Source of the DNA: ZC4RG30 sp035556135 | Lineage (GTDB): Bacteria > Pseudomonadota > Gammaproteobacteria > Steroidobacterales > Steroidobacteraceae | Length of the DNA: 64,000 nt | NCBI GenBank assembly: GCA_035556135.1 | Contig: DATMFO010000006.1 | Span: 158,505-222,504 of the forward strand | Direction: 5' to 3' | In this document: positions 53,737-63,643 of the stretch, piece by piece | Layout of the letters: every line of letters starts with the position of its first letter | Numbering within the stretch: position 1 is the first letter of the stretch | Translations under genes and position numbers: made by a program | The notes under the pieces: model-generated | Database searches by the model: none | What the model saw: the letters and a program-made list of their open reading frames with translations, nothing else | Told to the model about the DNA's origin: nothing

Positions 53737-56465
53737 CTATTTCAACGAAGCCTGGATATCCGTCGCTGCCTTTTTCGCGGCAGGTAGCCGGGGGCAGCGC
53801 GGAGCCCGCTGGTCCAGCACCAGAAACTGGTTGACCCCCACATTCTCGCAGCTCATCTCGCCGCCTCCAGGCCATACCACCCGGATCCGGCTCACCACCC
53901 TGGCTTCGCCCAGCCCGAAGCTCAGATCCGGCAGGTTCTGGCTGTTGAAATTGCTGTTGGCTTCGGCCAGGCGCATTTGTGTCTGCACACCGCGACCCCT
54001 TCCTACGTCCGCGGTGACGAAGACATGGGCGCCGATGGCATCAGTGTTCGGCGCCGCGCCCACCAGGCGAACGCCGATGAAATGGCGGCCGGCGCCGCTG
54101 CCGCTGTGATTCTCGAAGAACTGCGGCCGGCTCGAGTGATCGAAAACGACGATGTCGGTGTCACCGTCGCGATTGAAGTCCGCGCAGGCCAGCCCCCTGC
54201 CTTCAGACGGCGCGGCAATGCCCCATGCCTCGGCCTTTTCCGACAGTGTGCCATCGCCGTTGTTGATGAACAGCCGGGAGGGCTTGGCCTGGAAGCCGCT
54301 GGTGGTCGAGCGGTAGTGCTGTTGCAGAGCGCGGGCCATGCCATTGATTGCCACGTCGTCCGGGATGTAGCCGAATCCATTGACGTGGAACAGGTCGATG
54401 AACCCGTCATTGTTGAAATCCGCAGCACAGGATCCCCAGCCCCAATAGCCGTCCCGGACGCCGGCCTGGTCGGTGATGTCGGTGAATGCCATGTGGTGCG
54501 CCGTACTGGTGTTGCGGTACAGGCGGTTGCCGGTGACGCCCCAATTGCCGGCGGCAACGCCGGTATGGTCGAGAATGGAGGTGACGAACCACTCGAGATT
54601 GCCATCGTTGTCGATGTCCAGCAGTGTGCTGCCCATGCCGTTCTGGTCAGTGATTGGCGACTCGACGGTTTCGTTCTGGAAATGCCAACCCGCCGGGGTG
54701 TCGTCAGGCACGTTCCGCAGCGCGGCGCTGGTCAGGAAATCGGATGCAATCACCAGGTCGATGCGACCGTCGCCGGTGAAGTCGGCGAACTTGGGCGTGA
54801 AGTTGAAGCGCTGGTCGATGAATGCCGAAGTGGTGCGCCCGGGTCCATCCCATGGGTACAACCGCGTGCCATCGGACCGCCACAGCGCCGGTGATTTGCC
54901 ATTGGTGCCCGTGCCGCCCGACCAGTGTGCGAGATAGAGGTAGGGATAGTCACTGGCATCCAGCGGCGCAAATGAGATGCCGAACGTGGGGCGCACCATG
55001 GGCAGGTCGGCGATCTTGCTGTATCCGCCGGGACTGCTGGCGTACACCGGTACCGAGCCAGCCTGAACGTTGCCCAGGATCAGCTCGCGTCGATAGTCGC
55101 CATTCAGGTCCGCCAGTGCCGCCCCGCTGAATTCGCGCTCGGTGGTATCCGCGAGCAGGTCAAGCCGTGAGAAACGCTTCCCGGCCTGGTTGCGGTAGAA
55201 GACCATGCCCGATGTGGCGCCGCCACTGAATGCCAGGTCGGGCCAGCAGTCATCGTCCAGATAGGCGGCGGTAACGCCGCCGGCCATCATGGCCACTTCC
55301 AGCGCCGACTGCTGCGACCTGAACCAGGTGCTGTGCTTGAAGCCGTGACGATCGAGCAGCCCGGTGTCTCCGGCCGTGCGCTGCATGAAGGAGTCCTTCC
55401 CCGAGTTGCGCGCGGTTGCAATGTTGTCGGCGCAACCTGTCACATCGGCGAACGTCTCGCGGGGCGGCAGTGTCGCGAAAGGTAGCGGCACTTCAGGGGC
55501 GCTGTAGGCGGAGAAGGCGCCCTCGACCGAAGCCGGCGTGCCGTAGGCGCGATCACGGATCAGCATATGGCCGTCCGGATCGTCTGCCACGCCGGGGCTC
55601 CATTGCCCGATGCAGGCCGGCTGCGCCACGCAGCGGTCGGTGAGCGTGTCAAGGAAGGCCACCAGCTGCTTGATCTCCTTGCGGGTCAGGTCACGGGCGG
55701 GAAGCAGCTGTTCCGAGGTGGCAAAGTTTCCGCGTGAAATGGCGTCGCGCGTGAACCCCTCGGCATGCGGATAGCTGACCTTGCCATCACGAAATTGTGC
55801 CAGGTGGCCGAGCGTGAAGTCGTAGCGGTCCACAGCCTGGCGTGGATTGGCGTGATACGCAAGCAGTTCCTCCAGCGTATCGAATGCGCCAGTGTGCCCG
55901 TAGGGTGCTGTGACGGCGACATTCAGCAACGAAGGGGTACGGAAGGACTGCATGTCCGCGTCCATGCGTGTCTCGAACCAGCGGCCCACGTCACTGCGCT
56001 GTGCGCGGCCGAAGCCGCGGCCGAACTGTGGAAAGGCAACATTGTGGAAGGCTTCGTCGGTGAAGCGGTCGCCGCTGTGACAGCTGATGCAGCCCAGCCC
56101 ACCCTCGCGCGTGGGGCTGAGGAACAACATCGCCCCCGCCTTTGCGGTGCTGGAGATCGCCCGGTCATCGCCCTGCAGGTAGCTGCGCCAAGGTGTATCA
56201 ACAAAAACCTGCGACTTGATGTAGGCCGCCAGGGCACGCTGGACATTGAGCATGTTGATGAGCTCGTCTTCCTGGGCCTCCGGTTGAACGAAGGCGGCGC
56301 GGAAGCGTTCCAGCCAGTTGGCGGCAGCATCGCGCACGGGGTTGTACTGCGTGTCCACGCGCCCACGCAGTCGCTGCATGAGGTGTTCGCGGTAATCCGA
56401 CGGTGTAGCCATGTCGGTATAGAAAAAGCCGCGCATCTCGTTGTCGTTGACGATGGGTCCCACAA
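53737..56465 (-). pseudogene. 5'-truncated MauG-like cytochrome c peroxidase fused to FG-GAP/ASPIC-UnbV repeats
   Basis: About 909 codons remain, ending normally at 53737. The first recognisable residues are IVNDNEMRGFFYTDMATPSD, the middle of a MauG-type peroxidase. The retained second heme motif is CISCH (plus-strand 56076-56090). The signal peptide and first CxxCH heme domain are absent. The ~560 C-terminal residues are FG-GAP/VCBS repeats (LDIDNDGNLEWFVTS, ADFNNDGFIDLFHVNG, ADFNRDGDTDIVVFD) and an ASPIC/UnbV end (VRVVWPGGGEM-like). Upstream of about 56,465 the frame runs into antisense TonB receptor sequence. Either a deletion or an assembly join removed the 5' end. Confidence 0.8.
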
Positions 56466-58835
56466 CCCTTCGTCGACTACGGTGCTCCGGCTGGCCTGCC
56501 CCAACTCGGCCGCAACGCCTATCCATTCCTTTATGGTCTGAGCGATGATGCCCTGTACCAGGTGCAGCTGGGCGCAGGCACCAATGCCAACTACAACTCG
56601 CTGCAGGATCCGGTTACTGGGGTGCTGCTGAGCGGCCATGCTTGGGACACTGGCGGTGGTATTGCGACCGGGCCCGGTGCGCTGTGGGGCAACACTCCAT
56701 GCAACAACCAGACAGTGATCCGCAAGGTCTGGAACCCGCAGGTCCAGCAATGGACCAGCAACGAGTCGGAAACCGTACGCCTGGTCACCGGCATCAAGGG
56801 CCGTTTCGGATCGGACTGGCGGTGGGACGCCTACTACCAGTACGGCCACACCAACAGCGCTTCGACGCGCAAGAACGTTGCCACTTCCCTGCGCCTGAAC
56901 ATGGCAATGGATTCGGTGATAGACGACCGCGAGTTCCTGGCGGACGGAACCACGCCCAATCCGGATTACGGCCGCCCAGTCTGCCGCATGGTCCGCGACG
57001 GTATCCCGATGCTCGACTATGCGGGTGTGCCGCTGAGCGATCCGGAGGATCTGGCAGCGCTCGCGGCGGATTGCGTGCCGCTCAACGTATTCGGCATCAC
57101 TCCCTACATGTCGGCCTGGGAAAGCCCGATCGGCGGTGTGGTGCTGAGCCCGGCGGAGCTGCAGCAGATGCAGGAGGATGCTCTCGCCTACTCGTTCGTG
57201 GACAGCACCTCGAAGGGCGGCACCAGCCTGCAGACGCTGGCATTCACCACTTCCGGAACCTTGTGGGACGGCCTGGGTTACGGTCCACTGACGGGCGCCT
57301 TCGGCATTGAGGTGCGCGAGAACAGGACCAACCAGAAGGGCGCGCAAGGACTCAACACGATCTACGAGCGCGCCGACCTCAATGCCACCTGGGGAGATGC
57401 CGAGAGTGGCCTCCAGCGGGTGAGCGAGGGTTATGCCGAGTTCGACCTGCCGCTGGTTTCCGGCGTGGAAGGCGTCAACCTGCTGTCGATCAACACCGGC
57501 ATGCGCTACGCCCACTATTACAACAAGGGCGGCGTTGCCAGCACCGGTGAGTCCGCCAGCCAGGGCGTCTTCAACTGGAAGGTCCAGACGGTGTTCGAGC
57601 CGTTCGACTTCGTGCGTGCGCGCCTCACCCATTCGCGCGACGTGCGTGCGCCCACCTACCGCGACCTGTTCCGGTTCCAGGAAAGCCCGCCGGACCAGTT
57701 CTCGGGCAACAATCCCTGGCGTGAGCGCACGGGTCTGAGCACCCAGAACCAGCAGGAACGCTGGGGACAGGTGCGCATCGGCAACCCTGACCTGAAGAAC
57801 GAGACCAGCGACACGACGACCATCGGCCTGGTGTTGTCGCCGGGCGGCTGGGCGCAGGGCATGCGCGTGTCGGTGGACTACTACTCGATCAATGTGAAGG
57901 ACGCCATCGTGGTTCCGTTCACCGCCGGCGATCCGATCACGACCTGCTGGGAGGAGAGCGGCAACGTCGCAGCCGAGTACCTGGACAACGGTGAGGTCGA
58001 TCCGAACAACCCCGGCGTCAACGGCCTCTTCAATGAGGGGCAGCAGACCTGCCGTGACATCATCTTTGCCAGGAATCCGGACGGTACCCGCAACCTGAAC
58101 GACATCCTGTCGTACAACTCCGCGCGTCCGGAGAACGGGCTGCCGATCCAGCGTCGGGGCGTCGATGTCTCCGTGAACTACACCTTCCCGCTGAGCCGGG
58201 CGTTCGAGTCCCTGCCGGGCACGGTCTCGCTGACGGTGCGTGCTGCCCGGGCGCTGGAAGCATCCGGCATCCAGGTCAACTCCTCGTTCGGCAATACGCC
58301 GGAGAACTGCGCTGCGCGCGGCGGCTACATCGTGCAACCCATAACGGGCTTCGCGGAGTCCAACGCGAACTGCTACATCCCGGTCAGCATGGTCGGGCAG
58401 ATCCGCAGCAGCACGTTCATCCCGGGCGTTTCGGCCTCGCCGAAGTGGAGTGGCAACATCATCACCAACTACCGCGTGGGCAGCCTGACCACCAGCCTGT
58501 CGGCCCGCTACATCGGCGCCGCGCGGTTCGACAACACCTGGTGCGACTTCGAGCAGGCTGCTGCCGGCGATTGCGTCAACATGAATGCGGAAGGTACGCA
58601 GTTCCTGAACAACAGCGTAGACAAGAACTGGGTCGACCCGTACTTCAACTTCAGCCTGAACGGGTCCTACGAACTCATGGTGCCCAACATGAAGTCACTG
58701 GAGGTGTTCGGTTCGATCAACAACCTGTTCGACAAGTCCCCGCCGTTCACTGGCGGCGGCCTCTCGGGCGCCTCCGCGCAGTACCACGACACGTACGGCC
58801 GCGCCTATCGCATGGGCGTGCGCATGCGGTTCTGA
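56466..58835 (+). pseudogene. 5'-truncated TonB-dependent outer-membrane receptor
   Basis: About 789 codons of barrel remain, open back to the junction near 56,466 (FVDYGAPAGLPQLGRNAYPF), where the sequence becomes antisense MauG. The signal peptide, TonB box and most or all of the plug are missing. Barrel features are clear: RARLTHSRDVRAPTYRDLFR, the long loops of Oar/large TonB receptors, and a C-terminal strand ending GRAYRMGVRMRF with the terminal Phe. The first internal start, a GTG at 56562, could not restore export. With its 5' end it would transport a siderophore, carbohydrate or other ligand; the ligand is unknown. The lipoprotein gene follows after a hairpin. Confidence 0.82.
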
Positions 58836-58847
58836 CGACCCGGGTAC

Positions 58848-58880
58848 AAAGGCGGCGGGTGCCACGGCACCCGCCCCTTT
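58848..58880 (+). terminator. Hairpin between the TonB receptor and lipoprotein genes
   Basis: GGCGGGTGCC-AC-GGCACCCGCC (58854-58875) flanked by AAAGG and CCTTT gives a strong stem with a short T-run. It could end TonB transcription partly or attenuate the downstream gene. Confidence 0.55.
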
Positions 58881-58912
58881 GACGACTAGAAAAAAGACTT
58901 TTGGGGGATTTC

Positions 58913-61162
58913 ATGAATTCGATCATCAAAGGTTCCAGACTGGTGACGGCGGTCCTGTGTGCCGTTGCCATTGCCGGCTGCGATTCGATCCGGGATGTCA
59001 GGAGCGAGCCCTCCACTGCGGCACCGGGCGCCACGGGCGTGCTGGAAGGCACGGTCATCGGCCTGTCTCCGCAGCGTGAGGTGGTGGTGCACGCCGGCTT
59101 CACGAACGTGGGAAACATCGCGCTTTCGAAGGCTGTTTTCGGTGCGCTGGGGTTCGGCGATCATCTCATCGACGTTACCTTCGCCTACCCCACGGTGCCG
59201 GTGGGTACGCCCTACAATCTCACGATCGAGAAGCAGCCCTTCGGCAAGATCTGCTCAATTGAAAACCCGTCGGGGGCTGTGGGATCAGGTGCGCCCAAGC
59301 CGGTGATTACCTGTGTTGAGGATGCGTCCCCCGCCGGCGGGCGCTACACCATTGGTGGGACCGTCGCACCGGAGATCGCCGATCTGCCGGGATTCACGGT
59401 CACGCTGAATGCACCCAGGGATTACGGCGTGGAAAGCATCGTTCTTGACGGGGCCACCAGCTTCCAGTTCGAGAACACCGGCTACAACCCGCCGCTGAGC
59501 TCCGTGGCGTCCATTGCCGCGGTTCAGGCCTTCCAGTGGACCCTCACCGCGACCTATCAGGAAGGTGGCAGGACGTACCAGTGCAGGGTGGTGACGAGCC
59601 AGACCAACAATACACCGAGCAATTCGGGCACCAGCTCGGCCAACAGTCCGACAACTGCGCCAGTCACCAGGCACGTCCGGGACTGCGCTTTCCCCATCGA
59701 GGCCAATGTGAAGTACAGCGCGCCGCCGGGCGGCGCAGACCAGCCCATGGGGGCCGGCGGCGTAACGTTGGCGCTGCGCCGGACTGGCAATGCAGTGCCT
59801 CCCGAGAGTGCGCAGCCCGTCACCATTACAAACTTCACCCCCGGTTCAGACCGGGTGACACTGTGGACGCTGCCTTCTTACATCGGTGCTGCGTATGACC
59901 TGGTGGTTACCGACCACCCAGAAGGGCAGACGTGCATTGTCAGGGTGCTGAGCGAGACGGCCGCAGGCGGTGTCGTGAATGCGGCGGCTTCGCTGGGCAG
60001 CGTCATCTGGCTGTCTGATCCGGTTGCGCCCGCGCACTTCACGCCGTCGGATGCCAACATTGCCAATGGCGTGTCCATCCGCTGCCGCAACAATCCGGCA
60101 CCTGCGAACCAGCTCAGCGGCGTGTTCGCGAACTACAACATCAACATCGCCACCACCGAGCCTTTCGAGCGGATCAGGGACCGGCAGTTCATGACGTTCT
60201 TCGACGATGGCACCTTCCTGTTTGCCACGCATGGCAATTCGGTGGCCCGCGTTGGTCTGGAGCACGGCTTCTACAACTACGACCCAGTGGCCCAGACACT
60301 GGACTTCAATGTGTTCCTGGATGCCAGTACCGAAGCGGGCACCTATCAGGCGGTCGGCACCACCGTCTTTGTTGGCCAGCCGGCGAGCCTGAGCAATACG
60401 CTGGGCTATGGCACCATTCCCGCCATGTCTCCGGCGCGCCGGAACCATCTGGCTGCATCGGCGCCGAATGGCGGGGTCGCACGCGCGACCAATGTCACGG
60501 TGAATTCGGGCAGTCCGGCGAGCATCTCGATGACCTTCTCGGGTGTGCCGGTGAACGGCAACGGTGTAGCGCCAGCAGGGGCTGGCACGCTCAGCCAGAC
60601 CCTGACATTCACCGAACCGACGCAGATCGCGGGCCAGATGACGGGTGCCTGGGTGTCTCCCGACCACCGGCGCCTCTGGGTCTTCAACTACAACAACACC
60701 TCGGGCCTGCATGCTGGTGTGAACGGCCCGATCAACTTCCAGGATGCCTGCTACGTGTTCGACGATCCCCAGGCAACCACCAGCTTCTACACGCGGCGTG
60801 GTGGCAGCACGGGTTGCATGACGCTCAACGGCGGCGGCTTGTTCGTGCCCGCGGGCAGCGGCTCCTACTTCGAGTACTACGAGGGGGGTTTCGCGACCAT
60901 GGACTGCGTTCCCAGCAAGGGGACAGGGCTTTTCACCGCGCATCCGGGTTCCTGCGGTTCCGGTGCCCTCACCGACTCTCCGGTCGGCTTCCTGGGCAGG
61001 TTCCCTGGCGCGCAGGGTGCGTTTGACGAACGGCCACCGTCACCGAACACGTACACGGTCATCCCGGGTACGCCGGAGGTGCTTTCGGTGCAGCGCACTC
61101 TGAACGGCGAGCCACTGGGCAGCCCGGTTGAGTTCACCCGCGCCCAGGTGAAGCTCGACTGA
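58913..61162 (+). CDS. Large lipoprotein of unknown function
   Basis: A 749-residue predicted lipoprotein. The signal ends in AVAIAGCDSIRD. The ATG at 58913 follows GGGGGA; an upstream TTG in frame is less likely. The body is beta-rich with Ig-like Thr/Gly/Pro repeats in the first 300 residues (PVGTPYNLTIEKQPFGKICS, GGRYTIGGTVAPEIADLPGF) and paired cysteines. A second half (~350-749) has aromatic Gly-rich strands and ends beta-like. No known family is recognised. It directly follows the TonB receptor, so it may be a surface partner protein, as in SusCD-like or other TonB-lipoprotein pairs (inference). Confidence 0.75.
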   Translation: MNSIIKGSRLVTAVLCAVAIAGCDSIRDVRSEPSTAAPGATGVLEGTVIGLSPQREVVVHAGFTNVGNIALSKAVFGALGFGDHLIDVTFAYPTVPVGTPYNLTIEKQPFGKICSIENPSGAVGSGAPKPVITCVEDASPAGGRYTIGGTVAPEIADLPGFTVTLNAPRDYGVESIVLDGATSFQFENTGYNPPLSSVASIAAVQAFQWTLTATYQEGGRTYQCRVVTSQTNNTPSNSGTSSANSPTTAPVTRHVRDCAFPIEANVKYSAPPGGADQPMGAGGVTLALRRTGNAVPPESAQPVTITNFTPGSDRVTLWTLPSYIGAAYDLVVTDHPEGQTCIVRVLSETAAGGVVNAAASLGSVIWLSDPVAPAHFTPSDANIANGVSIRCRNNPAPANQLSGVFANYNINIATTEPFERIRDRQFMTFFDDGTFLFATHGNSVARVGLEHGFYNYDPVAQTLDFNVFLDASTEAGTYQAVGTTVFVGQPASLSNTLGYGTIPAMSPARRNHLAASAPNGGVARATNVTVNSGSPASISMTFSGVPVNGNGVAPAGAGTLSQTLTFTEPTQIAGQMTGAWVSPDHRRLWVFNYNNTSGLHAGVNGPINFQDACYVFDDPQATTSFYTRRGGSTGCMTLNGGGLFVPAGSGSYFEYYEGGFATMDCVPSKGTGLFTAHPGSCGSGALTDSPVGFLGRFPGAQGAFDERPPSPNTYTVIPGTPEVLSVQRTLNGEPLGSPVEFTRAQVKLD

Positions 61163-61210
61163 TCCGCAGCCAGTAACGGTGGCGCCGGATGGCGTCGACC
61201 GGATCAGCAG

Positions 61211-61256
61211 AGGGGTTCCGGCTCGCCGCATGGCAGGCCGGGACCCCTTCTTCTTT
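61211..61256 (+). terminator. Intrinsic terminator after the 749-residue lipoprotein gene
   Basis: AGGGGTTCCGGC (61211-61222) pairs with GCCGGGACCCCT (61237-61248) with one wobble pair, and is followed by TCTTCTTT. Confidence 0.65.
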
Positions 61257-61368
61257 GCGCCAGGCGCCGGCCCCATCGCGTCTCCCGTGCTCCCTGCGTC
61301 ATACTTCGGGCGGATCCGGGGCATTCACTGATTCAGGGGAATCGAAGACAAGGCAGGAGGGGCTCACC

Positions 61369-62412
61369 ATGAAAGGCAGGATCGTCGTCGTCGCCACTCT
61401 GGCGGCGCTGGGACTGGCCAGCTGGGCAGTGCTGGGACAGTCCAACGGCAAGGTGGCGGCAAATTCGTCGGCGTCCATGAAGGCCGGCACCGCCTTCAAG
61501 GAATGCCTCAATTGTCCTGAAATGGTCGTGGTCCCGGCCGGCAGGTTCGTGATGGGAACGCCGGAGACCGAAGCGAACCGCCGCGAACACGAGTATCCGC
61601 ACGAGGTGACGATCGCCAGGCCCTTTGCCGTCAGCAGGACCGAAGTCACCTGGGACCAGTGGGAAGCCTGCGTGCGCGACGGCATGTGTGACGGTGTGGC
61701 GGTCGAGACGGCGCTGCGCACCCCGGCCACGCCCGCCCCGCGTCCGGCTGCGCCAGCCACTGCTGCCGGCGCACCTGCCGCACCGGCGACGCCGCCCGCC
61801 GCTGCGGCCGCACCCGGCGCCGCACCGGCCGCTGGCGCTGCTGGTGCCGCCGCGGGGGCGCAGGAGTACGTCGACCACGGTCGCGGCAATCGCCCGGTAG
61901 TGGGTGTCAGCTGGTACGACGCCCAGGCTTATGTCGGCTGGCTCAACAAGAAAACCGGCAATGACGATGCCTACCGCATGATCTCGGAAGCCGAATGGGA
62001 ATACGCGGCACGCGCGGGCACGACCACGGCCTACCCCTGGGGCGACAAGCTCGACCACAACTACGGCAACTTCGGCATCGAGGGACCCGGCCTCGGAGGC
62101 AAGGCGGAAGGCCGCGATACCTGGCTCGCCCAGACCGCACCCGTGGCATCCTTTCCCCCCAATGCCTTCGGCCTGTACGACATGCACGGCAACGCCTTCG
62201 AATGGGTGGAGGATTGCTACAACGCCGACCTGAGGGAGCTGCCTGCCGATGGCTCCGCCCAGAAGCAGGGCAACTGCAGTTCGCGCATGTTCCGTTCCGG
62301 CTCTTTCATCAGCAATCCCTACATGCACCGCTCGGGCAACCGGGTGCGTGGTTACGTTCCCACGACGCGCGGTCGCAACTACATGACGATACGGGTTGCC
62401 AAGACGTTGTAG
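61369..62412 (+). CDS. Exported SUMF1/formylglycine-generating-enzyme-like protein
   Basis: A 347-residue protein with a signal peptide (to ~23) and GGAGG before the ATG. The SUMF1 domain opens CPEMVVVPAGRFVMGTPETE and continues NRPVVGVSWYDAQAYVGWLN, RMISEAEWEYAARAG and DMHGNAFEWVEDCYN. Between its two halves lies an Ala/Pro-rich insert (residues ~118-164). Family members include formylglycine-generating enzymes, EgtB and PvdO. The end reads RGRNYMTIRVAKTL rather than the usual GFRVA, and the metal/cysteine site cannot be confirmed, so activity is uncertain. It is followed by a rhodanese and a TlpA gene. Confidence 0.88.
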   Translation: MKGRIVVVATLAALGLASWAVLGQSNGKVAANSSASMKAGTAFKECLNCPEMVVVPAGRFVMGTPETEANRREHEYPHEVTIARPFAVSRTEVTWDQWEACVRDGMCDGVAVETALRTPATPAPRPAAPATAAGAPAAPATPPAAAAAPGAAPAAGAAGAAAGAQEYVDHGRGNRPVVGVSWYDAQAYVGWLNKKTGNDDAYRMISEAEWEYAARAGTTTAYPWGDKLDHNYGNFGIEGPGLGGKAEGRDTWLAQTAPVASFPPNAFGLYDMHGNAFEWVEDCYNADLRELPADGSAQKQGNCSSRMFRSGSFISNPYMHRSGNRVRGYVPTTRGRNYMTIRVAKTL

Positions 62413-62469
62413 TGGCGTCGAGCCCAGGTCAATCCACACCGATCCTTACCCTTACCCCTGAGAGTCGCA

Positions 62470-62958
62470 ATGAAAGCCCCGATCGCAGTTGTATCCCGCA
62501 GGTCGTTTGCCACACTGATCGTCGCTGGAGCGGCCGCGCTCGGCGGTCGATTCTCCCTTGCTGCCCAGCCCGCTTCCTCCATTCCCCGGGAAAAGCTGGT
62601 GCAGCCGGCGCAATGGGCCTCGAAGCTCAAGGATGGCTCGGCGTCCGGCACGCTCGTGCTCCACGTGGGTTTCAAGACCATGTTCGACCAGGCGCATATC
62701 CCGGGATCGGAATACGCGGGTCCCGGCAACACCGGCGCCGGGCTGCAGGTGCTGCGCGACCGCGTTGCCTCGGTGGCAAAGGATTCCTCCATCTTGATCT
62801 ATTGCGGCTGCTGTCCCTGGGTCCGCTGTCCCAACATGGCCGGTGCTCATGACGCACTCGTCGAACTCGGCTTCACCAATGTGAAGGCGCTCTTCATCGA
62901 AGAGAATTTCGGCAAGAACTGGGTGGACCTGGGTTATCCCACCGCGAAGGCGCAATGA
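62470..62958 (+). CDS. Tat-exported rhodanese-like protein
   Basis: A 162-residue protein. The N-terminus VVSRRSFATLIVAG is a twin-arginine signal. The rhodanese fold includes LVLHVGFKTMFDQAHIPGSE and the active-site loop YCGCCPWVRCPNM. The loop has three cysteines plus Trp-Val-Arg instead of the usual six-residue CRxGxR/T loop, so it may bind metal or handle thiols differently. Its end overlaps the TlpA gene by four bases (ATGA). Confidence 0.85.
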   Translation: MKAPIAVVSRRSFATLIVAGAAALGGRFSLAAQPASSIPREKLVQPAQWASKLKDGSASGTLVLHVGFKTMFDQAHIPGSEYAGPGNTGAGLQVLRDRVASVAKDSSILIYCGCCPWVRCPNMAGAHDALVELGFTNVKALFIEENFGKNWVDLGYPTAKAQ

Positions 62959-63449
62959 CCAGGCGACCCCTGTTCATTGCTGCAGCGGCGCTGTCGCTGC
63001 TGTGTGGCGCGGCCCAGGCGATGAAAGTCGGCGACACCGCGCCTGACTTCACGCGCACCGATGTGGCCGGCAAGCAGGTCCAGCTGTCGAAATACCGCGG
63101 CCAGCTGGTGCTGCTGAACTTCTGGGCGTCCTGGTGCGCACCCTGCCGCGAGGAGATGCCGCTGTTCTCGAAGTGGCAGCGTGAACTCGGCCCCAGGGGC
63201 CTGCAGGTGATCGGCATATCGATGGATGACGATGCCGCCGAGATGAAGAAGTTCCTGGCGGAATTTCCGGTGACCTATCCCATCGTGACGGGCGACGCGA
63301 AATTCGCGGAACATTTCGGCGGCGTACTCGGCGTGCCGCTGAGCTACCTGATCGATGCGCGGGGCCGCGTAGTCGCGCGCTACCAGGGCGAGGTGGACTT
63401 GCCGAAGCTTGAAGCGAAGGTCAAGGAACTGCTTCCTCCGCGCCGGTGA
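62955..63449 (+). CDS. TlpA/ResA-family thioredoxin
   Basis: A 164-residue periplasmic thiol-disulfide reductase. A signal peptide (to ~22, SLLCGAAQA) precedes the redoxin domain with NFWASWCAPCREEMPLFSKW (CxxC = CAPC) and the cis-Pro in LGVPLSYLIDARG. TlpA proteins reduce disulfides, often in cytochrome or copper-protein maturation. Coupling to the rhodanese suggests that it keeps that protein's cysteines reduced (inference). Confidence 0.9.
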   Translation: MTRRPLFIAAAALSLLCGAAQAMKVGDTAPDFTRTDVAGKQVQLSKYRGQLVLLNFWASWCAPCREEMPLFSKWQRELGPRGLQVIGISMDDDAAEMKKFLAEFPVTYPIVTGDAKFAEHFGGVLGVPLSYLIDARGRVVARYQGEVDLPKLEAKVKELLPPRR

Positions 63450-63643
63450 CCTGCCGGAAGTCCGATTGCACCACGATGGCCCGGGGCGGGATTTCGCTTT
63501 CCTGACATTGCAGGCGCAGGAAGCGCCCTCCGGGGCGGCCCTGTGCCGGCTGGCGGGCGATCGCGCTATGCTCTCCCCAAGCAAGGAACGGTCCCGTCCG
63601 GGGCCGGTCCAATACGATCAATGCAGTCCGGGGGTTTGAAGTC

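Noticed and set aside
55923..58337. Minus-strand open frame spanning the MauG-TonB junction
   Set aside because: Antisense to the TonB barrel for most of its length; it becomes MauG-like only in the wrong frame after the junction.
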